The position numbers and the translations under genes are program-made. This document shows positions 48,964 to 57,737 of a stretch of DNA of 64,000 nt, piece after piece. The notes under the pieces are model-generated. The model did not search any database, had not been told where the DNA came from, and saw nothing but the letters and a program-made list of their open reading frames with translations. The stretch is from an uncultured Acidobacteriaceae bacterium (lineage in GTDB: Bacteria > Acidobacteriota > Terriglobia > Terriglobales > Acidobacteriaceae). Position 1 is the stretch's first letter, and every line of letters starts with the position of its first letter. The stretch lies in the NCBI GenBank assembly GCA_903828675.1, contig CAIKND010000216.1, positions 1 through 64,000 of the forward strand, written 5' to 3'.

Positions 48964-49215
48964 ATGTATCCATTCATGAAATCCACGGTTGGCGAGAATA
49001 TCTTTGCGATATTGATGTCCGGTATTGCTGCCGCCTTTGCGGCTGTCATGGGATTTGTCTCTGCAATCATCCTCTGCAGCACTTTCCTGCGTGGGGAGGT
49101 GACGGAATGGGACCTAATCTTGGCCCCAGTAACTGCTGTGGTATTCTCGGTCTCCGCGTTCGTGTTTGCTTTCAGGAAGATCAGTACGTACGGCGAGAAT
49201 CCGGACAAGACATGA
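48964..49215 (+). CDS. Small two-helix membrane protein
   Basis: An 83-residue protein with two hydrophobic helices (about 14-40: FAILMSGIAAAFAAVMGFVSAIIL; about 52-72: LAPVTAVVFSVSAFVFAF) and a short basic tail FRKISTYGENPDKT. No clear ribosome site is seen, so confidence in the start is modest. It is close to the secreted protein at 48336 but separated by a palindrome. No known function. Confidence 0.5.
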   Translation: MYPFMKSTVGENIFAILMSGIAAAFAAVMGFVSAIILCSTFLRGEVTEWDLILAPVTAVVFSVSAFVFAFRKISTYGENPDKT

Positions 49216-49276
49216 CCAATGTCGTACTGGTTGGGAGAAGAGAAGAGCCAAAGCCGGGTTGGAGACGAGTTGGCGG

Positions 49277-49861
49277 TCACTTGCCCGGAACACCATCTGC
49301 CGACCAACCCGTTGCCGCTATCCGATTGAGAATCTCCGACAGCCTTGCCGATTCAATATCTGAAACATCTACACCGTAGACCTCTAAGATCTTGGCCCAC
49401 ATTTTCTCGTTGGTGTCGTCGGTATGGAAATCCCAGAGGCTAGACTCGTCCGAGATCCAAACCCAGTCTAGATTCAACACTCTTCGGATGAAATCTTCGT
49501 TCAGTTCTGGATTCGCAGAAATGAGTTCTTGAGTGGCAAACTCTATTGGTCCATTGACCCCTGGGCGAATCATGGGCTTTCCCTCTAACCTCCTTCTGTC
49601 CCTGATTGTTTGAAAGTTGATCTGGAGATTCCGCAAAGCATCTTCTGGCGTTTCACCGCCCCCCGTTACGGCCCAGTTGACGATGTACGCGACAAAGCGA
49701 TGCTGTTTAAATCGCGCACTGCTGAAGTGTGCGTCAAATTCGTGCTCGCGAATCACAACCGGGTAGTCGCTCAGTTCCCAATCCTTTTTACGGATCGACA
49801 GAAATCTCTTCCAGAGTGCGACGATCTGATTTTTGAAGCGGACAGCCTGCGTGGAAGTCAT
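49277..49861 (-). CDS. Hypothetical protein with HicB-like segment
   Basis: About 194 residues from ATG 49861; the frame is open to 49936. The middle part, FVAYIVNWAVTGGGETPEDALRNLQINFQ, resembles the HicB-type partial RNase H fold (a strand, then G-GETPEDAL, then a helix). The C-terminal ISDESSLWDFHTDDTNEKMWAKILEVYGVDV is conserved-looking but unknown to me. No HicA gene is adjacent, so this is not called a toxin-antitoxin pair. Ribosome site not clear. Confidence 0.55.
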   Translation of the reverse strand: MTSTQAVRFKNQIVALWKRFLSIRKKDWELSDYPVVIREHEFDAHFSSARFKQHRFVAYIVNWAVTGGGETPEDALRNLQINFQTIRDRRRLEGKPMIRPGVNGPIEFATQELISANPELNEDFIRRVLNLDWVWISDESSLWDFHTDDTNEKMWAKILEVYGVDVSDIESARLSEILNRIAATGWSADGVPGK

Positions 49862-50029
49862 TTGCAACAGTCTATGCCGTGGACTTGCCGTTGATGGCCT
49901 GAATTGCCTGAAGAGGCATTCCGGTCGGATCGTCACCTACTCGGAAATTGCACCACAGGCACTGACCAAATACTCTCCCGCAAGCCCCGCAAATGCTCTA
50001 GGATTCTTCTTCAGATTGAAGGAGGTTCC

Positions 50030-51499
50030 ATGCCGCGTCGCGCCTTTCTTACTGCCTGTTTTGCACTTGTCGCTTTCGCCGCGGCGGGCGCGCAGTCCAT
50101 TGCTGTTTACCAGACCACGCCGGATCTGCTGGAAGCCCTGTCGCAGCGGCAGAAGCTGCACTTCTCGGCGAAGGCCGGCCCGGACGCAGTGTTGCCGCTG
50201 GTTACCGTAGACGACGCAAAACGCTATCAGGAGATAGACGGATTCGGCGCGTCGCTGACCGATTCTGCCGCGTGGCTCTTCGGGAAAAAACTTAGCGCGG
50301 CAAAGACGGATGAGGTGTTCAAGACACTGTTCAGCCGCAAGGACGGGATCGCCGTGAACTTTTTGCGGCAGCCGATTGGGTCGTCCGATCTGGCGGTGAC
50401 GTTCTACTCCTACGACGACCTCTGCCAGCAAACGGACAAAGCTTGCGCCACGCCCGACGGGGTTGCGGACGCGAAGCTTGAGCACTTCTCGCTGAGCCAC
50501 GATGAGGAGTACATTCTGCCGCTGCTGAAGAAGGCGCTGGCGATCAATCCCGCGATGCACGTGATGGTGACGCCGTGGAGCCCGCCGGGGTGGATGAAGA
50601 CGTCGAATTCAATGCTGGGCTCGAATCCGGAGACGAAACAGCCGTCGAGCCTGCGGCCGGAGTTTTACCCGGCTTTTGCGAACTATCTGGTCAAGACGGT
50701 TGAAGGCTACCAGGCGGCGGGGGTTCCGGTGTCGGCGCTGAGCGTGGAGAACGAGCCGCTGTATGCGCCGCCCACTTACAGCGGGATGCAGATGCTGGCG
50801 ACGGAGCAGGCCGCGTTCTTTGGGAATGCGCTGGGCCCGGCGATGGCCGCCGCCGGCCTGAAGACGAAAGTGATGGCCTACGACCATAACTGGGACCGGC
50901 CCGATTATCCCGAGACGGTGCTGAAAGACGCGAAGGCGGGCGCGCTGGCCGCGGGAACTGCCTGGCACCACTACGGGGGCGACCCTGCCGTAATGACGAA
51001 GATCCACGACGAGTTTCCAGAGAAGGACCAGTGGGTGACGGAGTCGAGCGGCGGCACTTGGCAAAAGGGCAACGTGATGGCGGAGGAGGCCGCCGAGCTG
51101 GTGGCCGTGATGCGCAATTGGGCCCGGGGCTATGTGCTGTGGGCGCTGGCCACGGACCAGAACCACGGCCCGCATGTGGGCGGCTGCGACACGTGCAGGG
51201 GGCTATTGACGATCGACCTGACCAACCCCGAGAGTCCGAAGGTCAAGAACGAGCTGGACTATTACGTGCTGGGCCATGCCAGCAAGTTCCTGCTGCCGGG
51301 CGCCGTGCGGATCGCTTCAGACGAGCCGGCGCAGACGCAGTTGAAAGACGTCGCCTTTCGCAATACGGACGGGACTATCGTTCTGTACGCGGTGAACATG
51401 GGGGGCACGAGCCAGAACTTCCGCATCGGCTTTCATGGAAAAGCAGCGGCCACCGTGTTGCCTGCTGGATCGGTGGCCACGTTTGTCTGGAAACCGTGA
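50030..51499 (+). CDS. Secreted GH30 family glycosidase (glucosylceramidase-like)
   Basis: A 489-residue enzyme with a signal peptide (MPRRAFLTACFALVAFAAAGAQ). The TIM barrel carries QEIDGFGASLTDSAAWLF, NFLRQPIGSSDL, VTPWSPPGWMK, the acid/base Glu240 in LSVENEPLYAP and the nucleophile Glu338 in QWVTESSGG. A small beta-sandwich closes the C-terminus (AVRIASDEP ... RIGFHGKAAATVLPAGSVATFVW). GH30 enzymes cleave beta-glucosyl or beta-xylosyl linkages. The start is ATG 50030 behind AAGGAGG; the longer frame from 49904 lacks such a site. A type I palindrome follows. Confidence 0.92.
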   Translation: MPRRAFLTACFALVAFAAAGAQSIAVYQTTPDLLEALSQRQKLHFSAKAGPDAVLPLVTVDDAKRYQEIDGFGASLTDSAAWLFGKKLSAAKTDEVFKTLFSRKDGIAVNFLRQPIGSSDLAVTFYSYDDLCQQTDKACATPDGVADAKLEHFSLSHDEEYILPLLKKALAINPAMHVMVTPWSPPGWMKTSNSMLGSNPETKQPSSLRPEFYPAFANYLVKTVEGYQAAGVPVSALSVENEPLYAPPTYSGMQMLATEQAAFFGNALGPAMAAAGLKTKVMAYDHNWDRPDYPETVLKDAKAGALAAGTAWHHYGGDPAVMTKIHDEFPEKDQWVTESSGGTWQKGNVMAEEAAELVAVMRNWARGYVLWALATDQNHGPHVGGCDTCRGLLTIDLTNPESPKVKNELDYYVLGHASKFLLPGAVRIASDEPAQTQLKDVAFRNTDGTIVLYAVNMGGTSQNFRIGFHGKAAATVLPAGSVATFVWKP

Positions 51500-51533
51500 G
51501 GCGTGACGTTGGCGCGGTTGAGTTGGTTGCTTT

Positions 51534-51569
51534 CCCACCCATCCCGCAAAGAGCGCGGGATGGATGGGG
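51534..51569. repeat. Type I palindrome behind the GH30 gene
   Basis: CCCACCCATCCCGC / GCGGGATGGATGGG, followed by GGCACCGAG. The inner stem differs from the trmFO copy (ATCCCGC instead of ATTCCGC), and the pairing partner changes with it. It lies in the convergent gap between the GH30 and cytochrome genes and may terminate both. Confidence 0.8.
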
Positions 51570-51608
51570 CACCGAGTTCTTGGGAGCAACGAGCGATTTC
51601 ACACTAAC

Positions 51609-52157
51609 TTACTTGCCCATGGGCGGCATAGCGGGTGGCGTGCCTTCGGGCCGGCGCGGGGCTTCCTTGGGGATGACGTACTCCTCAGGGTGCTGGTGGC
51701 CGCGATGGCAGGTGCCGCAGGTTACCGGCAAGCCGTGATGCTCGCCCGCTTCCATCTCATGGTCATGGTCCTTGTCTTTGGGAATCATGCTCACGTAGTT
51801 GTTGTTGATGTCCTCAGTCATCTTGAGCATGAGGCGGGCAGTGAGCTTTTCCTGCTTTGAGTCGTCGTCAAACTTGAGGCGCGGGCGGCCGTTGGGGCCG
51901 AGGTTGTTGGGGTCCGAAGTGTGGCAGGTGTCGCAATGGACGCCGAGCGAGCCGGCCCAATTCTCCATGATGTCGTGGACCTGCTGCCCGGTGAGAGTTT
52001 TGGGCAGGACCTTCAGATTGGTGGGCGCGGGAAAGACGCGCGGCGGCTGGGGGTCACCATGCGGCGATTGGACTGGTGGAGCCTGGGCAACTGTGAAAAC
52101 GGCGACGGCGAACAGGGCCATCGCGGCAGCAAGTGGGGATAGGGAAGAGACTCTCAC
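51609..52157 (-). CDS. Exported c-type cytochrome with two CxxCH motifs
   Basis: A 182-residue protein with a signal peptide (SPLAAAMALFAVAVFTVAQA) and two haem-binding motifs, C75-DT-C78-H79 and C147-GT-C150-H151. Residues VFPAPTNLKVLPKTLTGQQVHDIMENWAGSLGVHC match the photosynthetic-reaction-centre-type or c-type cytochrome family abundant in acidobacteria. The start is GTG 52157 behind AAGGAA. It is probably periplasmic and may carry electrons. No partner oxidoreductase is nearby. Confidence 0.85.
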   Translation of the reverse strand: MRVSSLSPLAAAMALFAVAVFTVAQAPPVQSPHGDPQPPRVFPAPTNLKVLPKTLTGQQVHDIMENWAGSLGVHCDTCHTSDPNNLGPNGRPRLKFDDDSKQEKLTARLMLKMTEDINNNYVSMIPKDKDHDHEMEAGEHHGLPVTCGTCHRGHQHPEEYVIPKEAPRRPEGTPPAMPPMGK

Positions 52158-52208
52158 GTGCGGGTTTCCTTTTGGAGTGGGATGACTACTGATCTGATGG
52201 ACGGAATT

Positions 52209-52925
52209 CTACCGAATAAAGATGCGCTTTCCTATTAAACCTTTTGTCATCTTCGCAGGGCCGGAGACGCAATCGTGTCCTGGGAGGGCGAAGCGCAGGA
52301 GCCAATCGACCGCGTGCTTGATGCCGATACGGGGGGTTACCAGCACTTCGTGGACCGGGTAGCCGTCATCGCGCAACTGCAACGGCGAGTCAGGATCGAG
52401 CAGGTCGAGGCCATTGTGGACGAGCCGCGAGAGCGCGAGCGCCTGGCAGAGACGGCTGGGCCCGGAGGTAAGCTTGCAGCCATGCTCACCCTGCGCCAGG
52501 CCGCGATTCAGCGCCATTTGCGCGAGGCCCGAGTCCCCTGCCAAGGCCAATGGTTCCAGCGCGCGCAGCAGAACACATCCGGCCTGGCCCTCGGGTTCGC
52601 AGCAGACGTTCATGCAGAAGTAGCGGCCATAGATTGAGTAGACATACGCGCGCCCGGCGGGGCCAAACAGGACACTGTTGCGCGGGGTGGGTCCGCGATA
52701 GGAATGGGCGGCCGGGTCGGGCGGGTCGTTGTGCGGGCCGAGATAGGCTTCGACCTCGACAATGCGCCCGGCCAGCAACCCGGAGGCCGTCGCGTGCACC
52801 AGCAGCTTGCCCAGCAGGCGCGGGGCCACCTGGTCCGCGGGAGCCTCAAAGAAGGCGCGGGGAAGCAGGCCGCCCGGGGGCTGCGGCAAGCGGTGTTTCC
52901 CGACTACTTGTGGGCCTTTTTCCAT
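52209..52925 (-). CDS. mpg: DNA-3-methyladenine glycosylase (AAG/MPG family)
   Basis: About 238 residues from ATG 52925; the frame is open to 53039, but that part overlaps the peroxiredoxin gene. The enzyme excises alkylated purines. Signatures: APRLLGKLLVHATASGLLAGRIVEVEAYLGPHNDPPDPAAHSYRG, GPAGRAYVYSIYGRYFCMNV and ALEPLALAG, with a C-terminal GPSRLCQALALS. The 3' end of the bcp gene overlaps its start by 22 bases, so the two are co-transcribed. Standard length for bacterial members is about 190-210, so the C-terminus or N-terminus is slightly long. Confidence 0.9.
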   Translation of the reverse strand: MEKGPQVVGKHRLPQPPGGLLPRAFFEAPADQVAPRLLGKLLVHATASGLLAGRIVEVEAYLGPHNDPPDPAAHSYRGPTPRNSVLFGPAGRAYVYSIYGRYFCMNVCCEPEGQAGCVLLRALEPLALAGDSGLAQMALNRGLAQGEHGCKLTSGPSRLCQALALSRLVHNGLDLLDPDSPLQLRDDGYPVHEVLVTPRIGIKHAVDWLLRFALPGHDCVSGPAKMTKGLIGKRIFIR

Positions 52926-53377
52926 TCTCTGAGGATTTCCAGAACCTCTTCCGCGTGCCCCTCGGGCTTGACCTTGGGAAAGATATGCAGCAGAGTTTGA
53001 TCCGGGCCGATCAGAAAAGTGGTGCGCTCTATGCCCCATACTTTCTTGCCGTACATGTTCTTTTCCTTCATCACCCCAAACTGATTGCAGACTTTCTCGT
53101 CTACATCAGCAAGGAGCGTGTAAGGCAGGTCGTACTTGGCGCGGAATTTGGCCTGGGCCTTGGGTGTGTCGCGGGAGATGCCGAGCACCACGGCGCCGGC
53201 GGTTTGGAGCTTTTTGAATGTGTCGCGGAAACCACAGGCCTCGATGGTGCAGCCAGGAGTATCCGCTCTAGGGTAAAAGAAGAGTACGACTGGCTTTCCG
53301 GCGTAGTCTGACAGGCTCGCGGTCTTGTCCTCGTCGGTCTGGAGAGTGAAGTCGGCTACTTTGTCATTGAGTTCCAT
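52904..53377 (-). CDS. bcp: Thioredoxin-dependent peroxiredoxin Bcp
   Basis: A 157-residue AhpC/TSA-fold peroxidase that reduces hydroperoxides. The peroxidatic cysteine is C43 in PRADTPGCTIEACGF, with C48 as resolving cysteine. The motif YPRADTPG and the later ERTTFLIGPDQ fit the BCP subfamily. It is the first gene of a two-gene operon with the glycosylase, a pairing of oxidative and alkylation defence. ATG 53377 is preceded by GAGGAA-like bases. Confidence 0.95.
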   Translation of the reverse strand: MELNDKVADFTLQTDEDKTASLSDYAGKPVVLFFYPRADTPGCTIEACGFRDTFKKLQTAGAVVLGISRDTPKAQAKFRAKYDLPYTLLADVDEKVCNQFGVMKEKNMYGKKVWGIERTTFLIGPDQTLLHIFPKVKPEGHAEEVLEILREWKKAHK

Positions 53378-53392
53378 GGGGAAATTCCTCGT

Positions 53393-54973
53393 ATGGTGGA
53401 TGGAGGGCCTTTGGTGGCCATCAGGTTCGATTATTCCCGAGGCGGGCGGCAGCTGTCATTGAGCAAGACGGGTCTTTTACTCATTCGGCCAACGGTGCTG
53501 GCTGCCATGGCGGCTCTGGCGGCTCTGGCGACGCTTCAGGCAGGCGCACAATACCCCGGCCAGGTGGCGAAACCCGGCAAGAACACTCCCAGTTTGCGGT
53601 CTGTCGCCGTGCTCGAGTGGACCGGCGAACAAAGCCATCCCAAGGCCAGCCGCATGGTGCCGGTAAGCGTATTCGACGGACAGTTATTGCAGGACGGCGG
53701 CATCTACCTGGCACGCCCCGCACCGCTGTCTCTGGCCGGCGAGGTGGAGTACGAGCTGAAGGAGAACGGCAAGACGGTAGGGCTGTTCGACATCAAGAAC
53801 GCCGGGCAGGAGCAGGGCTCGTGGGTGGGATACGGTGCGTTTAAGCCGTTGCCTGTTGCCCGCGCCAAGCCAGGAGCATCCGCGGCGGCTCAGGCTGCGA
53901 AAGACCAGCCTTGGGGCGACGATGTGCAGAGCGACCGGCCGGTGCTGCACCGCAAGCCGCACTCAGGCGGCGACACGCCTGCATCGGGTACTGGCAGTTC
54001 CAAAACGGACTCGGGCGGACAGGCTCCGGCTACAGATCCGGACCGGCCCACATTGCACAAGAAGACCACGAGCGATAGCAAGAGCGATACCGGCAGCAGC
54101 GGGGACACCGGTGCGGCAGACACCGGCTCAGTGCCCGACCCTGACCGGCCCACGCTGCACAAGAAAGCTTCTAGTGAGGATCCGTCGAGCAGTAGCGGAT
54201 CGCCAGGCGATCCTGACCGGCCGGTACTGAAGAAGGACAAAAAGAAAGTGGAAGATGTTGGCCACGTGGATTCGGTGGCGGATGTAACCGATCCGGACCG
54301 GCCAAAGCTCAAGCGCGGCAAGTCGACGGCGGACAGCCTTGCTGTTATTCCGAGCTTGATGGGTATGCCACCAGACATGCAACAGGCCGTGGCCGTCTCC
54401 GACGAGAAGAGCGGCCCGGAGCACTTGTGGAGCTTTGCATGGGCCAACGCGGAAGACGAAGGAAAGATGAAGTCGGCCCTGGAGGATATTGCGCGCGATG
54501 CTTTGGGGCTGAATCCGCCTCCGCCTCCCGCTGCCCCTAAACGGACGGCAGTGCACACGAAAGCGAGAAAGCCTGTTCCGCCTCCCGCACCGCCGGAGCC
54601 CGCGCCGCTTTTGGATGAGCGGTTCAGGGTGTTCGAGCTGGCTTACAGCTCAGGCGCCACGCTGGTGTTGACGGCGCACACCGACGGCCAGGGCGCGCAG
54701 GAGAAATTTGTCACGCTCGTCGCTCAGCCGGACCTCTACGGCAACCTGATGGTGCTACTGAAGAGCGTGACCGATGCCGCTCACCTGGACATGACGCCAC
54801 GCATGCGCCTAGTGGACGCTGTGGACGCAATGGCCGACAACCGCGGCGAACTCCTCTTCGAGCTGCGCGGCTCTACGCAGCGCCAGTTCGCACTGTACCG
54901 CGTGCTGCGCGGGCAGGTGGACAAGCTGTTTGCCAGCGGGGCCGGAGAGATTATGGCCGAGGCCAGCAAATAG
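53393..54973 (+). CDS. Exported protein with DPDRPxLxKK repeats
   Basis: A protein of up to 526 residues. The apparent signal peptide begins after residue 22 (SLSKTGLLLIRPTVLAAMAALAALATLQAGAQ), so a TTG start at 53459 is a real alternative to ATG 53393. After a beta-rich domain (about 55-150) comes a low-complexity region with five copies of a motif: SDRPVLHRK, DPDRPTLHKK twice, DPDRPVLKKD and DPDRPKLKRG. A proline-rich linker (PPPPPAAP) leads to a C-terminal domain (about 405-520: FELAYSSGATLVLTAHTDGQ). I recall similar DPDRP repeats in acidobacterial proteins, without known function. Located periplasmic or on the surface. Confidence 0.65.
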   Translation: MVDGGPLVAIRFDYSRGGRQLSLSKTGLLLIRPTVLAAMAALAALATLQAGAQYPGQVAKPGKNTPSLRSVAVLEWTGEQSHPKASRMVPVSVFDGQLLQDGGIYLARPAPLSLAGEVEYELKENGKTVGLFDIKNAGQEQGSWVGYGAFKPLPVARAKPGASAAAQAAKDQPWGDDVQSDRPVLHRKPHSGGDTPASGTGSSKTDSGGQAPATDPDRPTLHKKTTSDSKSDTGSSGDTGAADTGSVPDPDRPTLHKKASSEDPSSSSGSPGDPDRPVLKKDKKKVEDVGHVDSVADVTDPDRPKLKRGKSTADSLAVIPSLMGMPPDMQQAVAVSDEKSGPEHLWSFAWANAEDEGKMKSALEDIARDALGLNPPPPPAAPKRTAVHTKARKPVPPPAPPEPAPLLDERFRVFELAYSSGATLVLTAHTDGQGAQEKFVTLVAQPDLYGNLMVLLKSVTDAAHLDMTPRMRLVDAVDAMADNRGELLFELRGSTQRQFALYRVLRGQVDKLFASGAGEIMAEASK

Positions 54974-55026
54974 GGGACTCTACGGCGGAGAGCTTAGAAT
55001 TGGCTTTTCCGCCGTGGAGTTCACCC

Positions 55027-57342
55027 ATGAAAGCACTGTCTCCGTTCCAAGGCACATTTGTGCGAAGCGCCTTTCTGTCGCTGCTTGCTTTGGCGGCAAC
55101 GGCTGCCGCGCAAACCGCGCTGCACGTGACGCATGAATATGCCAATGTGGACGCGCAAAGCCTGATCGGCTTGCCTATGGGCGATCACAAAACCATTGTT
55201 GACCGTGAGGGCAATCTGAAGTGGTCGCAGTGGAGCCTGGCGCGCAAGGGCAAGGACGTGCCCATCGGATTCAGCGCGCAGATGGACGGGGCCTTGGGCA
55301 TTCAACTCAGCGCGGAAAGTGGCTCACAGCGCGAAGCCTTCCACGCCACCACGCAGAATCTGGACGAAGGCCGCTATCCATTTGTGGTCACGCATCTGAC
55401 GCAAGGGCAACTCGCCGCCGAAGAAACTGCTTTCGCCGCGACAGACCACGGGATTCCGCTGGATGTGGTTTGGGTGGTCGTCAAGAACTCCGGAGACAGT
55501 GCCGCAGATGTGGAACTGCGTCTCAGCGGCAAGCAGCGCAATTTGCCAGCCCATGCCAGCCAGGCTCATCTCGATACGCACGACGGTTATCTACTCGCCA
55601 CCCTGACGCCCGAGGACGCCTCTCAAGCAGCGTCGATCCAGGCGCGGGGATTCGAACTCACAGACCTCCGCACCATTGCCGCACATGGGACCGCATCGTT
55701 TCTTGTACGGGTGCCTTACGATTACCCGGCAGCGAAAGAGTCCGCGCTGCCTGCCACAAGCGGGCCGGAGCTGCTGGCCGAAGCGCACCAGTCCTGGGAT
55801 GCGTTCTGGGCCAAGGGTATGCGGATCAAGCTGCCCACGCGCGTAAAGGAACTTGAGGACTTCTACTTATCGTCGCTGGCTTACACGCTCATCCTTACAG
55901 AACGGGATGGGGCCGGCGAGCTGTGGGCGCTGGACGGGCCTGGAGTCTATCGCGAGTTCTGGGGGCGCGGCGAATACTTCCAGGGGCGTGCCATTGAAGC
56001 GGCGGGTTATCTCGGCATCGGCAAGGAGACCGTGCGCCACACGCTGAGCCTGCAAAAAGACGATGGCGAGTGGGACTGGCCGGTGACCAGCGGCTGGCCG
56101 GCATGGGATAACATCGGTGGCAACGCGGGCGCAGTGTGGGACTACTATCTCTATTCACGCGACCGGCAGTGGCTAGCCACAACGTATCTGCACCTTGCGC
56201 GCGCGGCGGATTGGGTTGCTTTGCATCGCGAAGAGTCGATGGTTCCCGACGATGCGCCGAAGGCCGTTCAACCGATTCAGCGCCAGATTCCGTGGAAGTG
56301 TTCCGACGAAGTCGAGCCTGCGCTGAACCCCGGCGAGAAGCACTCCTGGTACGGCCTGCTCCCCTGGAGCTATGGCGACAGCGGACTGCCCGAGGGCCAC
56401 CCGTTTCCGCATAACGTGTGGGCTCTCTACACCATCGACCTGGCGGCAAAAGCTGCGGCGGAACTAGGCAGACAGGACGAGGCTACGCGCTACCGGGCTG
56501 CCTATGCTGCTTACAAAGACGCAATACTCACCTCCATGCAGCGGGCCATTGCTTTGGAAAAGCAGGACGCTCCCTACCTGCCAGCGATGCCCACCCTGCC
56601 CGATGGCGCCGCGTCACAGAGTTTTGTGGCCGTGTATCCTGTGGGCCTGCTTTCTGCCGATCACCCGTGGGTTAGCAACCTGCTGGCTCACATGCGCCGC
56701 ACTGAACTGCAAGGGTTGCCAACGAACATGGCCTGGATGGGCCGCGCCGGGGTGTGGCCGGGCGAATCGCTCAACGTGGCCGGGATCTACCTGCGCCGCG
56801 GCGACGTGGACAAGACCGTCTCGCTGCTAACTGCCACGCTCAATCACAGCTACGGAACCAACGTCTTCAAGGAAGAGATCAAGGTAGACAAGCGGCTCGC
56901 CATGGCCTGCGATACCGGCAACCCCAACAAGGTGGAAAACGGCCACGGCACCGGCGACCAGCCCGAAGCCTGGGCCAATGCGAATCTTGTATTGCTGGTG
57001 CGCGACATGCTGCTGCGCGAAGACGGCGACACGCTCATGCTGCTGAGCGGAATCCCCGCAAACTGGATTGAAGTTGGAGAAGAAATCAAGGTGGACGCAG
57101 CGCCGACGACCTTTGGCTCCGCTGTCTCTTTCCGCGCGCTCCGGCCTGGTGAGAAGAGGCTCACCGTCCACATTGAAACGACCGGCGGACTGGTGCCCGC
57201 TCTCTCGGTCCGTTTGCCTCTTGCGCCCGGACAGCAGGCTGAATCGGTGCGAATCAATGGCGAGCCCTCTCTCATTGTGGATGGGGCCGTAACTCTGCGC
57301 AACCCGAAGCCAGCAACCGAAATCGAAGTTACTCTTCGTTGA
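55027..57342 (+). CDS. Exported six-hairpin (alpha/alpha)6 glycosidase-like protein
   Basis: About 771 residues from ATG 55027. A signal peptide (FVRSAFLSLLALAATAAAQ) is followed by a beta-sandwich (about 35-240), then an (alpha/alpha)6 toroid (about 265-650). The toroid contains YLSSLAYTLILTERDGAGELWALDGPGVYREFWGRGEYF, DDGEWDWPVTSGWPAWDNIGGNAGAVWDYYLYSRD and PTNMAWMGRAGVWPGESLNVAG. A C-terminal beta-domain (about 680-771) follows. The overall layout fits the six-hairpin glycosidase superfamily (GH63/GH78/GH95-like). Acidic residues in DDGEWDW and RDGAGELWALDGPG are possible catalytic residues. The exact family and substrate are unresolved. Confidence 0.7.
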   Translation: MKALSPFQGTFVRSAFLSLLALAATAAAQTALHVTHEYANVDAQSLIGLPMGDHKTIVDREGNLKWSQWSLARKGKDVPIGFSAQMDGALGIQLSAESGSQREAFHATTQNLDEGRYPFVVTHLTQGQLAAEETAFAATDHGIPLDVVWVVVKNSGDSAADVELRLSGKQRNLPAHASQAHLDTHDGYLLATLTPEDASQAASIQARGFELTDLRTIAAHGTASFLVRVPYDYPAAKESALPATSGPELLAEAHQSWDAFWAKGMRIKLPTRVKELEDFYLSSLAYTLILTERDGAGELWALDGPGVYREFWGRGEYFQGRAIEAAGYLGIGKETVRHTLSLQKDDGEWDWPVTSGWPAWDNIGGNAGAVWDYYLYSRDRQWLATTYLHLARAADWVALHREESMVPDDAPKAVQPIQRQIPWKCSDEVEPALNPGEKHSWYGLLPWSYGDSGLPEGHPFPHNVWALYTIDLAAKAAAELGRQDEATRYRAAYAAYKDAILTSMQRAIALEKQDAPYLPAMPTLPDGAASQSFVAVYPVGLLSADHPWVSNLLAHMRRTELQGLPTNMAWMGRAGVWPGESLNVAGIYLRRGDVDKTVSLLTATLNHSYGTNVFKEEIKVDKRLAMACDTGNPNKVENGHGTGDQPEAWANANLVLLVRDMLLREDGDTLMLLSGIPANWIEVGEEIKVDAAPTTFGSAVSFRALRPGEKRLTVHIETTGGLVPALSVRLPLAPGQQAESVRINGEPSLIVDGAVTLRNPKPATEIEVTLR

Positions 57343-57737
57343 GCAAAAGCCGGCTGAATTTATTTCTCCCGGCGGTATTGCCACGGCCTTGATTCATACC
57401 TGTCTGGTCGAGTCTCCAAGACTGCACTGAAAAACATTGGCACAGGAGATTCGTCTTTATTGATCCTGCGAGGAAAGAATGACATTCTTTCCCACCCATT
57501 CCCGCAAAATTCGCGGGAATGGATGGGGCACGGAACTTCACAGTAATAGCGAAAGTGCACAGGGACCCGAAGAAACGCAGGTTGCGGCCTGATAATTGAG
57601 CAATACTGCTCACAAATTGCAGAAAATGTTAGCCTTATCACAGACAAATTGGTGCGACGTGTGGTTAATTACCGAACCTCCTATACAATGAAGAATAGAG
57701 TTGACCTGTCGCCACTCTTCGAGGTTCTTCCCTAAAC
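57343..57737. other. Intergenic region with type I palindrome
   Basis: About 395 bases between two plus-strand genes. A type I palindrome lies at 57491-57528 (CCCACCCATTCCCGC / GCGGGAATGGATGGGG), followed by GCACGG. It may terminate the glycosidase transcript. The last ~120 bases are AT-richer and likely hold the desaturase promoter. No gene is supported. Confidence 0.7.

Noticed and set aside
49277..49861. HicAB toxin-antitoxin pair
   Set aside because: Only a HicB-like segment is visible; no HicA-sized gene is adjacent and the protein is too long.
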